In this document: one piece after another, positions 23,454 through 31,835 of the stretch
How positions within the stretch are numbered: position 1 is the stretch's first letter
Layout: every line of letters begins with the position of its first letter
Origin: Hamadaea sp.
GTDB lineage: Bacteria > Actinomycetota > Actinomycetes > Mycobacteriales > Micromonosporaceae
Length of the DNA: 39,756 bases
Assembly: GCF_013362815.1 (NCBI RefSeq)
Contig: NZ_JABFVK010000108.1
Coordinates: 1-39,756 of the forward strand
Reading direction: 5' to 3'
Translations under genes and position numbers: made by a program
Notes under the pieces: model-generated
Seen by the model: only the letters and a program-made list of their open reading frames with translations
The model's database searches: none
Told to the model about the DNA's origin: nothing

Positions 23454-26375
23454 ATGCGCGGAAGAGCGCGGCGCGTGTGCAGCACCCTGGCCGCCGGACT
23501 ACTCGGTGCCACCGCACTGGTGACGATGGTCCCGGCGGGAACGGCTTCGGCCGCCCCGACCCGCTTCGAGGCGGAGGACGCCCCCGCCGTCTGCGACGGC
23601 ACGATCGACTCGAACTGGACCGGCTTCTCCGGGACCGGGTTCTGCAACACCACCAACGCCGTCGGCGGCTCGGTGACCTGGACGGTGACCTCCCCGAACG
23701 CGGGCACCGCCACCCTGGCCATCCGGTACGCCAACGGCACCACCACGGACCGGCCGGCGAACGTCCTCGTCAACGGGACGGCGGCCGGGTCCACCGTGTC
23801 CTTCGCGGGCACCGGCGCCTGGACCACCTGGGTCACCAAGACCGTCAGCGTGCCCGTCGTCGCCGGGTCCAACACGATCAAGCTGGCGGCCACCACCGCC
23901 AACGGCGACGCCAACATCGATTACCTGGAGTTCGACCCACCGCCGAGCTTCACCGACTACCAGGCCGAAGACGCCGCCATCGTGCAGGGCGTCGTAGAGG
24001 CCAACCACACCGGCTACACCGGCACCGGCTTCGTCAACGGCGACAACGTCGTCGGCTCGTCTGTGGAGTGGACGGTCGGCGTACCGTCGGCCGGGATCTA
24101 TCCGGTGACGTTGCGGTACTCCAACGGGACCACCATCGACCGCCCGATGGACGTCAGCGTCAACGGCACCGTCGCCGCCCCCGGCATCAGCTTCCCGAGC
24201 ACGACGAACTGGGACACCTGGGCCGATCGCACGATCAGCCTCAGCCTGGCCGCCGGCACCAACAAGATCAAGGCGATCTCGACGACCGTCAACGGCGGGC
24301 CCAACCTCGACCGCCTCCGGGTGACCGCACCCGCCGACACGCAGCCGCCAACCGCGCCGGCGAACCTGCGTGTCGTCGGCGAAGTACGCCCGTACGGAGT
24401 GGATCTGGCCTGGGACGCGTCGACCGACAACGTCGGCGTCGCGCAGTACAAGATCTACAACGGCGGCAACGTCGTCCAGGTGGTCGGCGGCAACATCACG
24501 ACCGCCACGCTCACCCTGACCCCCAACACGACCTACGTCATCACGGTGCTCGCCTACGACGCGGTCGGCAACGCCTCCCAGGCGAGCAACAACGTGCCGA
24601 TCACCACGCCGCCCAGCGACGACACCACTCCCCCGAGCCAGCCCAGCGGTGTGCGTACCACTAATGTCGCCGCGACCAGCGTGAGCCTGGCCTGGACCGC
24701 GTCGACCGACAACATCGGCGTCGCTGGTTATCACGTCTTCAAAGACGGCGTGCAGTTCGCGACGGTGCCGGACCTGACAGCGACCGCCGATTCGCTGACC
24801 CCGAGCACGACGTACGTGTTCTCGGTCGAGGCCTTCGACGCGAACGGCAACGTGTCGACGCGGAGCGCGGGGCTGTCGGTCACGACCACCGCGGGCGGCA
24901 CCGGAGGCACGGGCGGTGACCCGGTCTTCGACCGCAACGTGAACACGGCGATGGACCTGCCGTGGGGCATCGGATTCCTGCCCGACGGCAACGCGCTGGT
25001 CGCCGAGCGCGACCGGTTCGAGATCGTGCTGGTGACGCCGGCCGGACAGCGGACGGTCGTCGGCAAGATCACCGAAGCGGTCACGACGACCGGTGAAGGC
25101 GGCCTGCTCGGGCTGGCCATCTCCCCCACCTTCGCCACCGACCACTACGTCTACGTCATGCACACCGCGTCGTCGGACAACCGGGTCGTGCGGTTCAAGT
25201 ACGAGAACGGTGCGATCGGCGCCCGGGAACCGCTGGTGACCGGCATCGCGAAGAACCGCTTCCACAACGGCGGCCGGATCAAGTTCGGGCCGGACGGCTA
25301 CCTCTACATCACCACCGGCGACGCCCAGGACGGCACCAAAGCGCAGAACCTCAGCTCGCTCAACGGCAAGATCCTGCGCGTCACCACGACCGGCGCGGCC
25401 GCACCGGGCAACCCGTTCGGCACCCGCGTCTACAGCTACGGCCACCGCAACCCGCAGGGCCTGGCCTGGGACTCGGCCGGGCGGCTCTGGGAATCGGAGT
25501 TCGGCGACAGCACGTGGGACGAGCTGAACCTGATCCAGGCGGGCGGCAACTACGGCTGGCCCACCTGCGAAGGCACGTGCAGCACCAGCGGCATGATCAA
25601 TCCCGTACGCACCTGGGACGTCGCCTCGGCGTCGCCCAGTGGCATCGAGATCGTCAACGACTGGATCTACATGGCGGCCGTCCGAGGTGGACGACTGTGG
25701 GTCATGCACATCACCGGGTCCACGACGGACACGCCGCGGGCGTTCTTCAACGGCACCTGGGGCCGGCTGCGTACCGTCGTCAAGACACCCGATGGCGGGC
25801 TGTGGCTGACGTCCACGAACAACGACAAGGACGGCGGTACGCCGAGCACGCTCGACAACGTCATCGTGCGCCTGAAATTCGCGACACCGCCGTTCACCTT
25901 GACGAGCACAGCGTTCGCGAACAACGGCGGGATACCGACGAAGTACACGTGCCAGCAGGACGGGGTCTCCGGCAACGACATCTCACCACCGATGTCGTGG
26001 GGACCGGGGACGAACGTCCCCAAGAGCTACGCGATCATCCTGGTCGACACGGCCAACAGCAACAAGCACTGGGTGATCTGGGACATCCCGGCAACGCGTA
26101 CCTTCCTGCCCGAAGGGCTCGGCTTGGGCTTCAACGTCCCGGGGATCTCGGGCGCCAAGCAGAAGGGCATGAGCACCGGCGACAAGGCGCTGCAATACTT
26201 CGGGCCTTGTCCCGGCGGGACCAGCCACACCTATGAGTTCCGGCTCTACGCCCTCAACGTGACAACCCTCCCCGGGGTGGACTCGTCCTCCTCGGTCGCC
26301 ACGGTCGAGACGGCGATCCTCGCCAACGACCTGGCCACGACCAAGCTCGCCGGGACGTCGGCAGCGCACACCTGA
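23454..26375 (+). CDS. secreted CBM35-FnIII-PQQ sugar dehydrogenase-PEBP fusion
   Basis: 973 residues. Signal peptide 1-33 (cleavage at TASA-AP); two CBM35-like domains at about 36-162 and 166-290 (FEAEDAPAV, YQAEDAAIV); two FnIII domains at about 293-384 and 386-478; a Gly linker GGTGGTGG; a PQQ-type glucose/sorbosone dehydrogenase propeller at about 487-809 with NTAMDLPWGIGFLPDG, EGGLLGLAISP, HNGGRIKFGPDGYLYITTGD (catalytic His), GHRNPQGLAWD (Arg-Asn) and DELNLIQAGGNYGWP; and a YbhB/YbcL-type PEBP domain at about 810-970 (DISPPMSWGPG, HWVIWDIPATR, GPCPGGTSHTYEFRLYAL). GGGAGTGGAGG precedes the ATG. Probably oxidises sugars or oligosaccharides outside the cell; PQQ supply and electron acceptor are not in the window. 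Confidence 0.88.
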   Translation: MRGRARRVCSTLAAGLLGATALVTMVPAGTASAAPTRFEAEDAPAVCDGTIDSNWTGFSGTGFCNTTNAVGGSVTWTVTSPNAGTATLAIRYANGTTTDRPANVLVNGTAAGSTVSFAGTGAWTTWVTKTVSVPVVAGSNTIKLAATTANGDANIDYLEFDPPPSFTDYQAEDAAIVQGVVEANHTGYTGTGFVNGDNVVGSSVEWTVGVPSAGIYPVTLRYSNGTTIDRPMDVSVNGTVAAPGISFPSTTNWDTWADRTISLSLAAGTNKIKAISTTVNGGPNLDRLRVTAPADTQPPTAPANLRVVGEVRPYGVDLAWDASTDNVGVAQYKIYNGGNVVQVVGGNITTATLTLTPNTTYVITVLAYDAVGNASQASNNVPITTPPSDDTTPPSQPSGVRTTNVAATSVSLAWTASTDNIGVAGYHVFKDGVQFATVPDLTATADSLTPSTTYVFSVEAFDANGNVSTRSAGLSVTTTAGGTGGTGGDPVFDRNVNTAMDLPWGIGFLPDGNALVAERDRFEIVLVTPAGQRTVVGKITEAVTTTGEGGLLGLAISPTFATDHYVYVMHTASSDNRVVRFKYENGAIGAREPLVTGIAKNRFHNGGRIKFGPDGYLYITTGDAQDGTKAQNLSSLNGKILRVTTTGAAAPGNPFGTRVYSYGHRNPQGLAWDSAGRLWESEFGDSTWDELNLIQAGGNYGWPTCEGTCSTSGMINPVRTWDVASASPSGIEIVNDWIYMAAVRGGRLWVMHITGSTTDTPRAFFNGTWGRLRTVVKTPDGGLWLTSTNNDKDGGTPSTLDNVIVRLKFATPPFTLTSTAFANNGGIPTKYTCQQDGVSGNDISPPMSWGPGTNVPKSYAIILVDTANSNKHWVIWDIPATRTFLPEGLGLGFNVPGISGAKQKGMSTGDKALQYFGPCPGGTSHTYEFRLYALNVTTLPGVDSSSSVATVETAILANDLATTKLAGTSAAHT

Positions 26376-26392
26376 CCGGCTCGGGCCCCGGG

Positions 26393-26398
26393 TACCTT
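26393..26398 (+). promoter_or_regulatory. leaderless -10 hexamer TACCTT
   Basis: Ends 6 nt before the GTG at 26405; no ribosome site is present between them. Confidence 0.55.
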
Positions 26399-26404
26399 TG
26401 CCTC

Positions 26405-27067
26405 GTGATCACCGCGTGGGCCGAGCGACCCGGGGCCCGTACCTTCGTCCACGGCCAGGCCCGCGCGGTGGCGGCTCCAGGCCTCTCGCGCCGCGATCGA
26501 CTCGCGGTCTCCGGGCCCCCGGCCGACGCGGCCCAAGTGGTACGCACAGCGCTGGCCGAGTTGGGCCCCACCTATCGTCCGATCGGGACCGCTTCGCTGA
26601 TCGCAGCGCTGGTGGACGCGATCCCCTCGCTCGAGCTGATCACCGAGTTCGGCTGGATGTGGACCTCTACCCCGGTGTCTCGTTTTGGGGGCGGCTGGCT
26701 CGCGCCCTCGTCTTTCTCCGAGGTCTCCGGTCTGCTCAACGCCCACTTTCCCGACTCGTACGCGCAGCCCGGCGTACCGGGCGTCGCCCGTTGGGCGGGT
26801 TCGCGGTCGGCCGAGGGAACGCTGGCCGCCGTCGCAGCCGACGCCTGGTCCTCCGAGCGCATCGGGTTCGTCGCCGGAGTCGCCACCGATCCGGCGTACC
26901 GGGGACGAGGGCACGCGGCCGCCGCCTGCGCTCTCATCATCAACGATCTGCTTCGCGACCATGAAGCCGTAGCCCTCATCGTCGACGGCTGGAACACCGC
27001 AGCCGTCGCGCTCTACCACCGCCTGGGAATGCGCTACGAGGCCGTGGCCGCCGCCCGCGTGAAGTAG
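26405..27067 (+). CDS. GNAT-family N-acetyltransferase
   Basis: 220 residues. The acetyl-CoA-binding core is near the C-terminus: ERIGFVAGVATDPAYRGRGHAAAACALIINDLL, with the R/Q-x-x-G-x-G/A loop, then DGWNTAAVALYHRLGMRYE. The N-terminal half is less conserved and probably forms a second, degenerate GNAT-like lobe. The GTG start fits a leaderless promoter (TACCTT plus 6 nt). It is followed by OsmC after 10 bp. The acceptor substrate is unknown. Confidence 0.87.
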   Translation: MITAWAERPGARTFVHGQARAVAAPGLSRRDRLAVSGPPADAAQVVRTALAELGPTYRPIGTASLIAALVDAIPSLELITEFGWMWTSTPVSRFGGGWLAPSSFSEVSGLLNAHFPDSYAQPGVPGVARWAGSRSAEGTLAAVAADAWSSERIGFVAGVATDPAYRGRGHAAAACALIINDLLRDHEAVALIVDGWNTAAVALYHRLGMRYEAVAAARVK

Positions 27068-27070
27068 CGT
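27065..27070 (+). promoter_or_regulatory. leaderless -10 hexamer TAGCGT overlapping a stop codon
   Basis: Lies 7 nt before the GTG at 27078; its TAG is also the stop codon of the GNAT gene. Confidence 0.45.
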
Positions 27071-27077
27071 CGAGATC

Positions 27078-27506
27078 GTGGCAGAAGAGACCTTCCGCTC
27101 GATCGAGATCGAGCGCACCAGCTTGGGCAAGTACACCGCTCGCAACGTCCGGGGCGGCGAGATCAGCGTCGGCCACGGTGGCGACGACCCCGACTTCACC
27201 CCGGTCGAGCTGCTGCTCACCGCCATCGCCGGGTGCACGGCGATCGACGTCGACCTCGTGGTGAGCCGCCGCGGCGAGCCCGTCGAGTTTCGCGTACGCG
27301 GGACTGGGGACAAGATCCGTGACGAGACGGGCGGCAACCGGATGACGAACCTCGCCGTGGAGTTCTCCGTACGCTTCCCGGAAGGCCCCGAAGGCGACGC
27401 CGCCCGGCAGATGCTGCCCCGCCTCGTGCAGATGTCGCACGACCGGCTCTGCACGGTCTCACGCACTGTCGAGCTGGGCTCTCCGGTCACGACGACGATC
27501 TCCTAG
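27078..27506 (+). CDS. OsmC-family peroxide-detoxifying protein
   Basis: 142 residues. The two family cysteines are present, Cys53 in TAIAGCTAIDVDL and Cys125 in SHDRLCTVSRT. OsmC/Ohr proteins reduce organic hydroperoxides in the cytoplasm with thiol partners. The VELLLTAIAGC helix and the RRG...RVRGTG strand pair are typical. The GTG start follows a TAGCGT hexamer by 7 nt. It is closer to YhfA-type OsmC than to Ohr, judged only by layout. Confidence 0.91.
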   Translation: MAEETFRSIEIERTSLGKYTARNVRGGEISVGHGGDDPDFTPVELLLTAIAGCTAIDVDLVVSRRGEPVEFRVRGTGDKIRDETGGNRMTNLAVEFSVRFPEGPEGDAARQMLPRLVQMSHDRLCTVSRTVELGSPVTTTIS

Positions 27507-27599
27507 AAATTTTCTTCGCCGGGTGTCGTATCCGCCCGCACTCGTTCGACGCATGGGTGTAAGCGCACTTCACCGCGTAACTCGCTAGAGGAGAAGACG

Positions 27600-28082
27600 A
27601 TGACGCAGAAGATCACTCCGATGCTCTGGTTCGACAACGACGCCGAGGAAGCAGCCGAGTTCTACGTCGGCCTGTTCCCCGACTCGCGCATCCTGGAGGT
27701 CTCCCGCTACGGCGAAGGTATGCCGAAGCCGGCCGGAACCGCGATGGTGGTCAACTTCGAGATCGCCGGCCAGCGCTACCAGGCGCTCAACGGCGGACCC
27801 GAGTTCAAGTTCACCGAAGCGGTCTCGTTCGTCGTGGACTGCGCCGACCAGAAGGAAGTCGACTACTACTGGTACGCCATGACGGCCGACGGCGGCGAGG
27901 AAAGCCAGTGCGGCTGGCTCAAGGACAAGTTCGGCGTCTCGTGGCAGATCATTCCGCAGCAGTTCGCGAGCCTGGTCAACGGCCCGGATCCGGCCGGAGC
28001 CCAGCGCGCCACCCAGGCGATGTTCGGTATGCAGAAGCTCGATGTTCAGGCGCTGCAGGACGCGTACGACGGTAAGTCCTGA
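27600..28082 (+). CDS. VOC-superfamily PhnB-like protein
   Basis: 160 residues of the 3-demethylubiquinone-methyltransferase-like (PhnB, PF06983-type) branch of the VOC fold. Features: ITPMLWFDNDAEEAAEFYVGLFPDSRI, GTAMVVNFEIAGQRYQALNGGPEFKFTEAVSFVVDC and GWLKDKFGVSWQIIPQQFASLV. Despite the family name these proteins are not proven methyltransferases. GAGGAGAAGACG is a strong ribosome site before the ATG. The 93 bp upstream hold its own promoter; a perfect terminator follows. Confidence 0.92.
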   Translation: MTQKITPMLWFDNDAEEAAEFYVGLFPDSRILEVSRYGEGMPKPAGTAMVVNFEIAGQRYQALNGGPEFKFTEAVSFVVDCADQKEVDYYWYAMTADGGEESQCGWLKDKFGVSWQIIPQQFASLVNGPDPAGAQRATQAMFGMQKLDVQALQDAYDGKS

Positions 28083-28091
28083 CGCTCCGCT

Positions 28092-28133
28092 CACGCGTGT
28101 GGCGCCCGGCTGACGCCGGGCGCCACACGCGTG
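28092..28133. terminator. perfect 19-bp terminator hairpin
   Basis: Arms 28092-28110 and 28115-28133 with a TGAC loop, 9 bp after the VOC stop codon. It also faces the 3' end of the convergent tRNA gene. Confidence 0.9.
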
Positions 28134-28159
28134 TACGGAATCCGGCGAGGTGAGATGTG

Positions 28160-28231
28160 TGGGCACGGCTGGGTTCGAACCAGCGACCCTCCGCTTGTAA
28201 GGCGGATGCTCTTCCGCTGAGCTACGCGCCC
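28160..28231 (-). tRNA. tRNA-Val, anticodon TAC
   Basis: 72 nt forming a full cloverleaf: acceptor arms GGGCGCG/CGTGCCC (one G-T pair), D-stem GCTC/GAGC, anticodon stem CCGCC/GGCGG-type around the loop CTTACAA, and T-arm GGGTTCGAACCC-type with the TTCGAAC loop. The anticodon TAC reads GTA and other valine codons. CCA is not encoded. No other tRNA is adjacent. Confidence 0.95.
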
Positions 28232-28322
28232 GTCCGCAGGCGCGCTCGCCCGAGGAACCTGGGAAGTCTAACCGATCGGCGTGATCTTGCGCGAACGCCG
28301 TTCGCACGGGCGGGCGGGTTGC

Positions 28323-28390
28323 GTTGATTCACATCCCGATCCGTGTCGCTGGGGAGCCCGAATTTGACACGAACCGGGATGTGGATCAAC
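28323..28390. terminator. long imperfect hairpin downstream of the peroxiredoxin gene
   Basis: 25-nt arms (28323-28347 and 28366-28390) with one G-T pair and two mismatches, and an 18-nt loop. Feet are GTTGATT and GGATCAAC. It lies 16 bp beyond the minus-strand stop at 28407 and upstream of the tRNA. Confidence 0.75.
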
Positions 28391-28406
28391 GTTCGTCCGC
28401 CGAGCG

Positions 28407-28868
28407 CTAAAGCGCAGCGAGCGCCTTGAGCCACTCCTCAGGGTCGCGAGGCGTACCGGGTTCGTTGACGGCGGCGTACCGGATGATGCCGTCGATGTCG
28501 ACCACGAAGGTGCCGCGGTCGGCGTACCCCTTGGCGGAGTTGAACACCCCGTACGCCTGGGCCACCGCACCGTGTGGCCAGAAGTCGGCCAGCAGCGGGA
28601 ATTCGTAGCCTTGCTCGGTGGCCCAGACTTTGTGGGCGTACGCCGAGTCGACGCTCACCGTCAGCACCTCGGCGAGTTCGGTGAAGTCGTCGAGGCGATC
28701 CCGGAGCGCGCCGAGTTCGCCTTGGCAGTGGCCGCTGAAGGCGAGCGGGTAGAAGACCAGCAGAACGGTGCGGTGCCCACGGAACGTGGACAACTGCACT
28801 TCCTCGTTATTCTGGTCTTTCAGGATGAAATCGGGCGCTACCGAGCCCACGTCCAGCGGACCCGCCAT
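28407..28868 (-). CDS. ahpE: AhpE-type one-cysteine peroxiredoxin
   Basis: 153 residues. Reduces peroxides, with the peroxidatic Cys48 in FYPLAFSGHCQGEL, the AhpE version of the PxxxT/SxxC motif. No other cysteine is present, so recycling needs an external thiol (mycoredoxin/mycothiol in known actinobacterial cases). N-terminal VGSVAPDFILKDQNNEEVQLSTFRGHRTVLLVFYPLAF is family-typical. GAGGAG precedes the ATG. It lies 39 bp after the DUF3052 gene on the same strand, an order I recall from Mycobacterium tuberculosis (Rv2239c-Rv2238c). Confidence 0.93.
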   Translation of the reverse strand: MAGPLDVGSVAPDFILKDQNNEEVQLSTFRGHRTVLLVFYPLAFSGHCQGELGALRDRLDDFTELAEVLTVSVDSAYAHKVWATEQGYEFPLLADFWPHGAVAQAYGVFNSAKGYADRGTFVVDIDGIIRYAAVNEPGTPRDPEEWLKALAAL

Positions 28869-28907
28869 GGCAACTCCTCACAAGGCAGGGAAACCCACAC
28901 GGAAGAC

Positions 28908-29345
28908 CTAACGCTTCGAGCGCGCCGCCTTCGGCGCGACGAGACGGGCCGCGCCCCAGTCCTTGCCGGCGCTCAGCGTCGTGGTCTGGGCGAGTCCGGC
29001 GGTCGGCGCGGACTCACTGATGTCACTGGGTTCGACGTGACCGTCTCGGCCGGCCTTCGGGGTCAGCAACCAGACCACCCCGTTGTCGGCCAGCGGAGTC
29101 AGGGCGTCGACCAGCAGGTCGACCAGATCCCCGTCGCCGTCGCGGTACCACAGCAGCACCGCGTCGACCACCTCGTCGGTGTCCTCGTCGACCAGCTCCC
29201 CGCAGCGGTCAATCAGCGCGTCACGGAGATCGTGGTCGACGTCTTCGTCGTAACCCATCTCCATGACCACCATGTCCGGCTCCACACCGAACCGGTCCGC
29301 CAGGCTGCGTACGCCATCAGCGGCCTGACCAGCGGTCGCGCTCAC
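28908..29345 (-). CDS. DUF3052 protein
   Basis: 145 residues. The GTG at 29343-29345 was chosen because GGGAGG lies 9 nt upstream; the longer in-frame ATG has none. The sequence GQAADGVRSLADRFGVEPDMVVMEMGYDEDVD and LVDEDTDEVVDAVLLWYRDGDGDLVDLLVDALTPLADNGVVWLLTPKAGRDGHVEPSDI is highly acidic and matches DUF3052 of actinobacteria. The C-terminus is basic (AARLVAPKAARSKR). Function unknown; it is conserved next to ahpE, which suggests a link to redox or 2-oxoacid dehydrogenase physiology. Confidence 0.9.
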   Translation of the reverse strand: MSATAGQAADGVRSLADRFGVEPDMVVMEMGYDEDVDHDLRDALIDRCGELVDEDTDEVVDAVLLWYRDGDGDLVDLLVDALTPLADNGVVWLLTPKAGRDGHVEPSDISESAPTAGLAQTTTLSAGKDWGAARLVAPKAARSKR

Positions 29346-29475
29346 GTTAGAGTGCCTCCCTTTCGACTTCGCCTGTCCATTCTGACGGGCCGACCGGCAA
29401 TGCACCGGTCAACGGGTAGTTCACACAGTTCTAGCTCCTTGCGCAAGTGGCGCACCGATCGGGGCGGGGACAAAC

Positions 29476-31797
29476 TCACACGGCGAGCAGGCTACGCGCG
29501 GCTGACATGATCATGTCTTCGTTCACCAGGACGGTCTTCGCGGCCGGTCCGAGCGGGATGTAGGTGTCGGCGGCGGCCACCCGGCGTACTGCGCCGACGT
29601 ATCCGGCGTCGACCAGGGCAGCGAGGACGCCCTCCGCCACGCCCCCCGAACGACGGGTCTCGTCGACGATCAGGACTCGGCCGGTCGCCGCCGCTTCGCG
29701 TACCACATCTGCTTCGGGAAGAGGCGACAACCAGCGCAGGTCGACCACCCGCGTGCCCACCCCCTGGGCCGCGAGCTGGGCCGCGACCCGCAGCGACATG
29801 CGCAGGCCGTTGCCGAACGTGATGATCGTGAGCGCGTCGGCGTCGCCGACCCCGTAGGTCCGGGCGCGGCCGATCGGAACGTGCGTCGCGCCCCAGCGGT
29901 TGGGCGGCGGGTAGTCGGCGAGCCACTGACCGTCACCGGACTCGTAGAGATCGCGCGTGTGATAGAGCGCGATGGGCTCGACGAAGGCGCTGACCGTGCC
30001 GTCCGCCTGCGCAGCAGCGAGGCAGGTACGCAGCATCGCGGCGGCGTCGTCGGCGCGAGCCGGGCAGGCCACGACCAGGCCCGGGATGTCGCGCAGGACA
30101 GCCAGTGAGTTGTCGTTGTGGAAGTGCCCGCCGAACCCCTCCTGGTACGCGAGCCCGGCGATGCGGACGACCATCGGATTGCGATAGCGACCGGTCGAGA
30201 AGAACGACATGCTCGCTGCCTCGCCGCGCAGCTGGTCCTCCGCGTTGTGCAGGTACGCCAGGTACTGGATCTCGGGAACGGGCAGCAGGCCGCCGAGCCC
30301 CGCGCCGTTGGCGAGCCCGAGGATGGTGGTCTCGTCGAGGAGCGTGTCGAAAACCCGACTCGGGCCGAACTTCTCGCGCAGGCCCTTGGTGACCCCGTAG
30401 ACGCCGCCCTTGGCCGCCACGTCCTCGCCGAACAGGACGACCGAGGGGTTGGTGACCAGGGCGTCCGCGAGCGTCGCATTGATGGCCTGGGCCAGCGTCA
30501 CCGGGCCGTTCGGTCCGGGCCCGCGTTTGACCGACAGCGGCCCCGCCGCGCGCTCGCCGGACTCGGACACCACCCGCGCCACTCGCAACGGCCGGCGCGG
30601 AGCCAGCGGCGCGCTCACCTCGGCCGCCGTCCCCAGCTTCGGCTCGACCATGACCTCCTCGGCCGTTTTGCGTACCTGCCAGCCGATCTCGTCGTAGCGG
30701 GCCAGCAGCTCCTCCGGGGTGGCCAGGCCCGAGGCCACCAATCGGGCCGCGGTCAGCAGCAACGGATCGCGGTCGGCGTCCGCCTCGATCTCGCGCGCCG
30801 TCCGATAGCCGAGCTCCGCGTCCGCGCCCGCGTGGCCCATGAGGCGTACCGTGCGCAGGTGGAGCAACGCCGGTCGCCGGTGGCGGCGTACCCAGTCGGC
30901 CGCCTCGCGCGCCGCAGCGTAGGCCTCGGCCAGGTCGGTGCCGTCGGCTTGGGAGTACCGCAGGCCCGGCTTCGACCGCAGGCTCGCCTCGACCCAGCCC
31001 AGCGGCGACTTCACGCTGATCCCGATCCCGTTGTCCTCGCAGACGAACAGCACCGGCAGCTTCAGGCCACTGTGGTCACACCAGCCGGCCGCGTTGAACG
31101 CGGTCTGCGCCGACGCGTGGTTCACCGACGCGTCGCCGAACGAACACACCACCACCGCGTCGGTCGGCCAGGCGCCGAGACTGCCCGCCACGTGCGGTTC
31201 CAGCTCCGATGATCCGACTGGTACGCGAGCCGCAGCGGTCTTCTTCCGCTGAGTGGCCGACGCAGCGCGGGCGCGCTCGATCGCGTACCCGATGCCGACC
31301 GCTCTCGGCAGATGCGACGCGATCGTGGAAGTTGTCGGGACGACGTTGAGCCCGCGGTTGCCGAACACCTTGTGCCGCCCGCCCGCGATGGGTTCGGCCG
31401 AAGAGGCGACGATCCCCCGCAGAACGTCCCGGACTGGGTCGACGCCGGAATCCTCCGGCTGCCCCGCGCGTACGCAGTAGAACGCGCCGGACCGGTAGTG
31501 CAGCAGCGCCGGGTCGCTGTAGCGCAGCGCCTCGGCGACCGCGGCGTTGCCCTCGTGGCCGGACGATCCGATCGTGTAGTACCCCTCGCCGAATCCCCGC
31601 AGCCAGCGGGCGGCCAGATCCAGGTGCCGGCTGGTCATCTGCGCGTCGAACAGCCGCAGCGCCCGATCCGGCGCCAGGTCGCCCCAGCCGGCCGTGGGCT
31701 CCGCCGGAACGGGCAGGGTCGCGACCGTCTTCCGGAACCGCTCGTCGAGATCTTGAGGAGTCGTCACGTTCGCCAGCATCGCGCACCGATGCGACAT
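29476..31797 (-). CDS. fused E1 alpha-beta 2-oxoacid dehydrogenase (branched-chain type)
   Basis: About 773 residues, TPP-dependent E1. The alpha half (about 30-375) contains GEGYYTIGSSGHEGNAAVAEAL and the TPP motif SFGDASVNHASAQTAFNAAGW...VCEDNGIGIS. The beta half (about 425-773) contains VLFGEDVAAKGGVYGVTKGLREKFG, DTLLDETTILGLANGAGLGGLLPVPEIQY and a transketolase C-terminal domain with VVDLRWLSPLPEADVV and VLIVDETRRSGGVAEGVLAAL. It decarboxylates a 2-oxoacid and acylates an E2 lipoyl domain; no E2 or E3 is nearby. Two or three starts are possible; ATG 31797 (weak GGTGA upstream) leaves room for the divergent promoter. Confidence 0.9.
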   Translation of the reverse strand: MSHRCAMLANVTTPQDLDERFRKTVATLPVPAEPTAGWGDLAPDRALRLFDAQMTSRHLDLAARWLRGFGEGYYTIGSSGHEGNAAVAEALRYSDPALLHYRSGAFYCVRAGQPEDSGVDPVRDVLRGIVASSAEPIAGGRHKVFGNRGLNVVPTTSTIASHLPRAVGIGYAIERARAASATQRKKTAAARVPVGSSELEPHVAGSLGAWPTDAVVVCSFGDASVNHASAQTAFNAAGWCDHSGLKLPVLFVCEDNGIGISVKSPLGWVEASLRSKPGLRYSQADGTDLAEAYAAAREAADWVRRHRRPALLHLRTVRLMGHAGADAELGYRTAREIEADADRDPLLLTAARLVASGLATPEELLARYDEIGWQVRKTAEEVMVEPKLGTAAEVSAPLAPRRPLRVARVVSESGERAAGPLSVKRGPGPNGPVTLAQAINATLADALVTNPSVVLFGEDVAAKGGVYGVTKGLREKFGPSRVFDTLLDETTILGLANGAGLGGLLPVPEIQYLAYLHNAEDQLRGEAASMSFFSTGRYRNPMVVRIAGLAYQEGFGGHFHNDNSLAVLRDIPGLVVACPARADDAAAMLRTCLAAAQADGTVSAFVEPIALYHTRDLYESGDGQWLADYPPPNRWGATHVPIGRARTYGVGDADALTIITFGNGLRMSLRVAAQLAAQGVGTRVVDLRWLSPLPEADVVREAAATGRVLIVDETRRSGGVAEGVLAALVDAGYVGAVRRVAAADTYIPLGPAAKTVLVNEDMIMSAARSLLAV

Positions 31798-31823
31798 CAG
31801 CCAGTCACCGACCGGTCCGGGCA

Positions 31824-31829
31824 TAGGAT
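31824..31829 (+). promoter_or_regulatory. leaderless -10 hexamer TAGGAT
   Basis: Ends 6 nt before the GTG at 31836, supporting that start over the ATG 9 nt downstream. Confidence 0.5.
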
Positions 31830-31835
31830 CTCAAG

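Noticed and set aside
23499-25709. Minus-strand open frame of 736 codons opposite the PQQ-type protein
   Set aside because: Compositionally biased and opposite a protein with conserved catalytic motifs.
26246-27490. Minus-strand open frame of 414 codons over the GNAT and OsmC genes
   Set aside because: No domain, and both sense genes carry family motifs, including the two OsmC cysteines.
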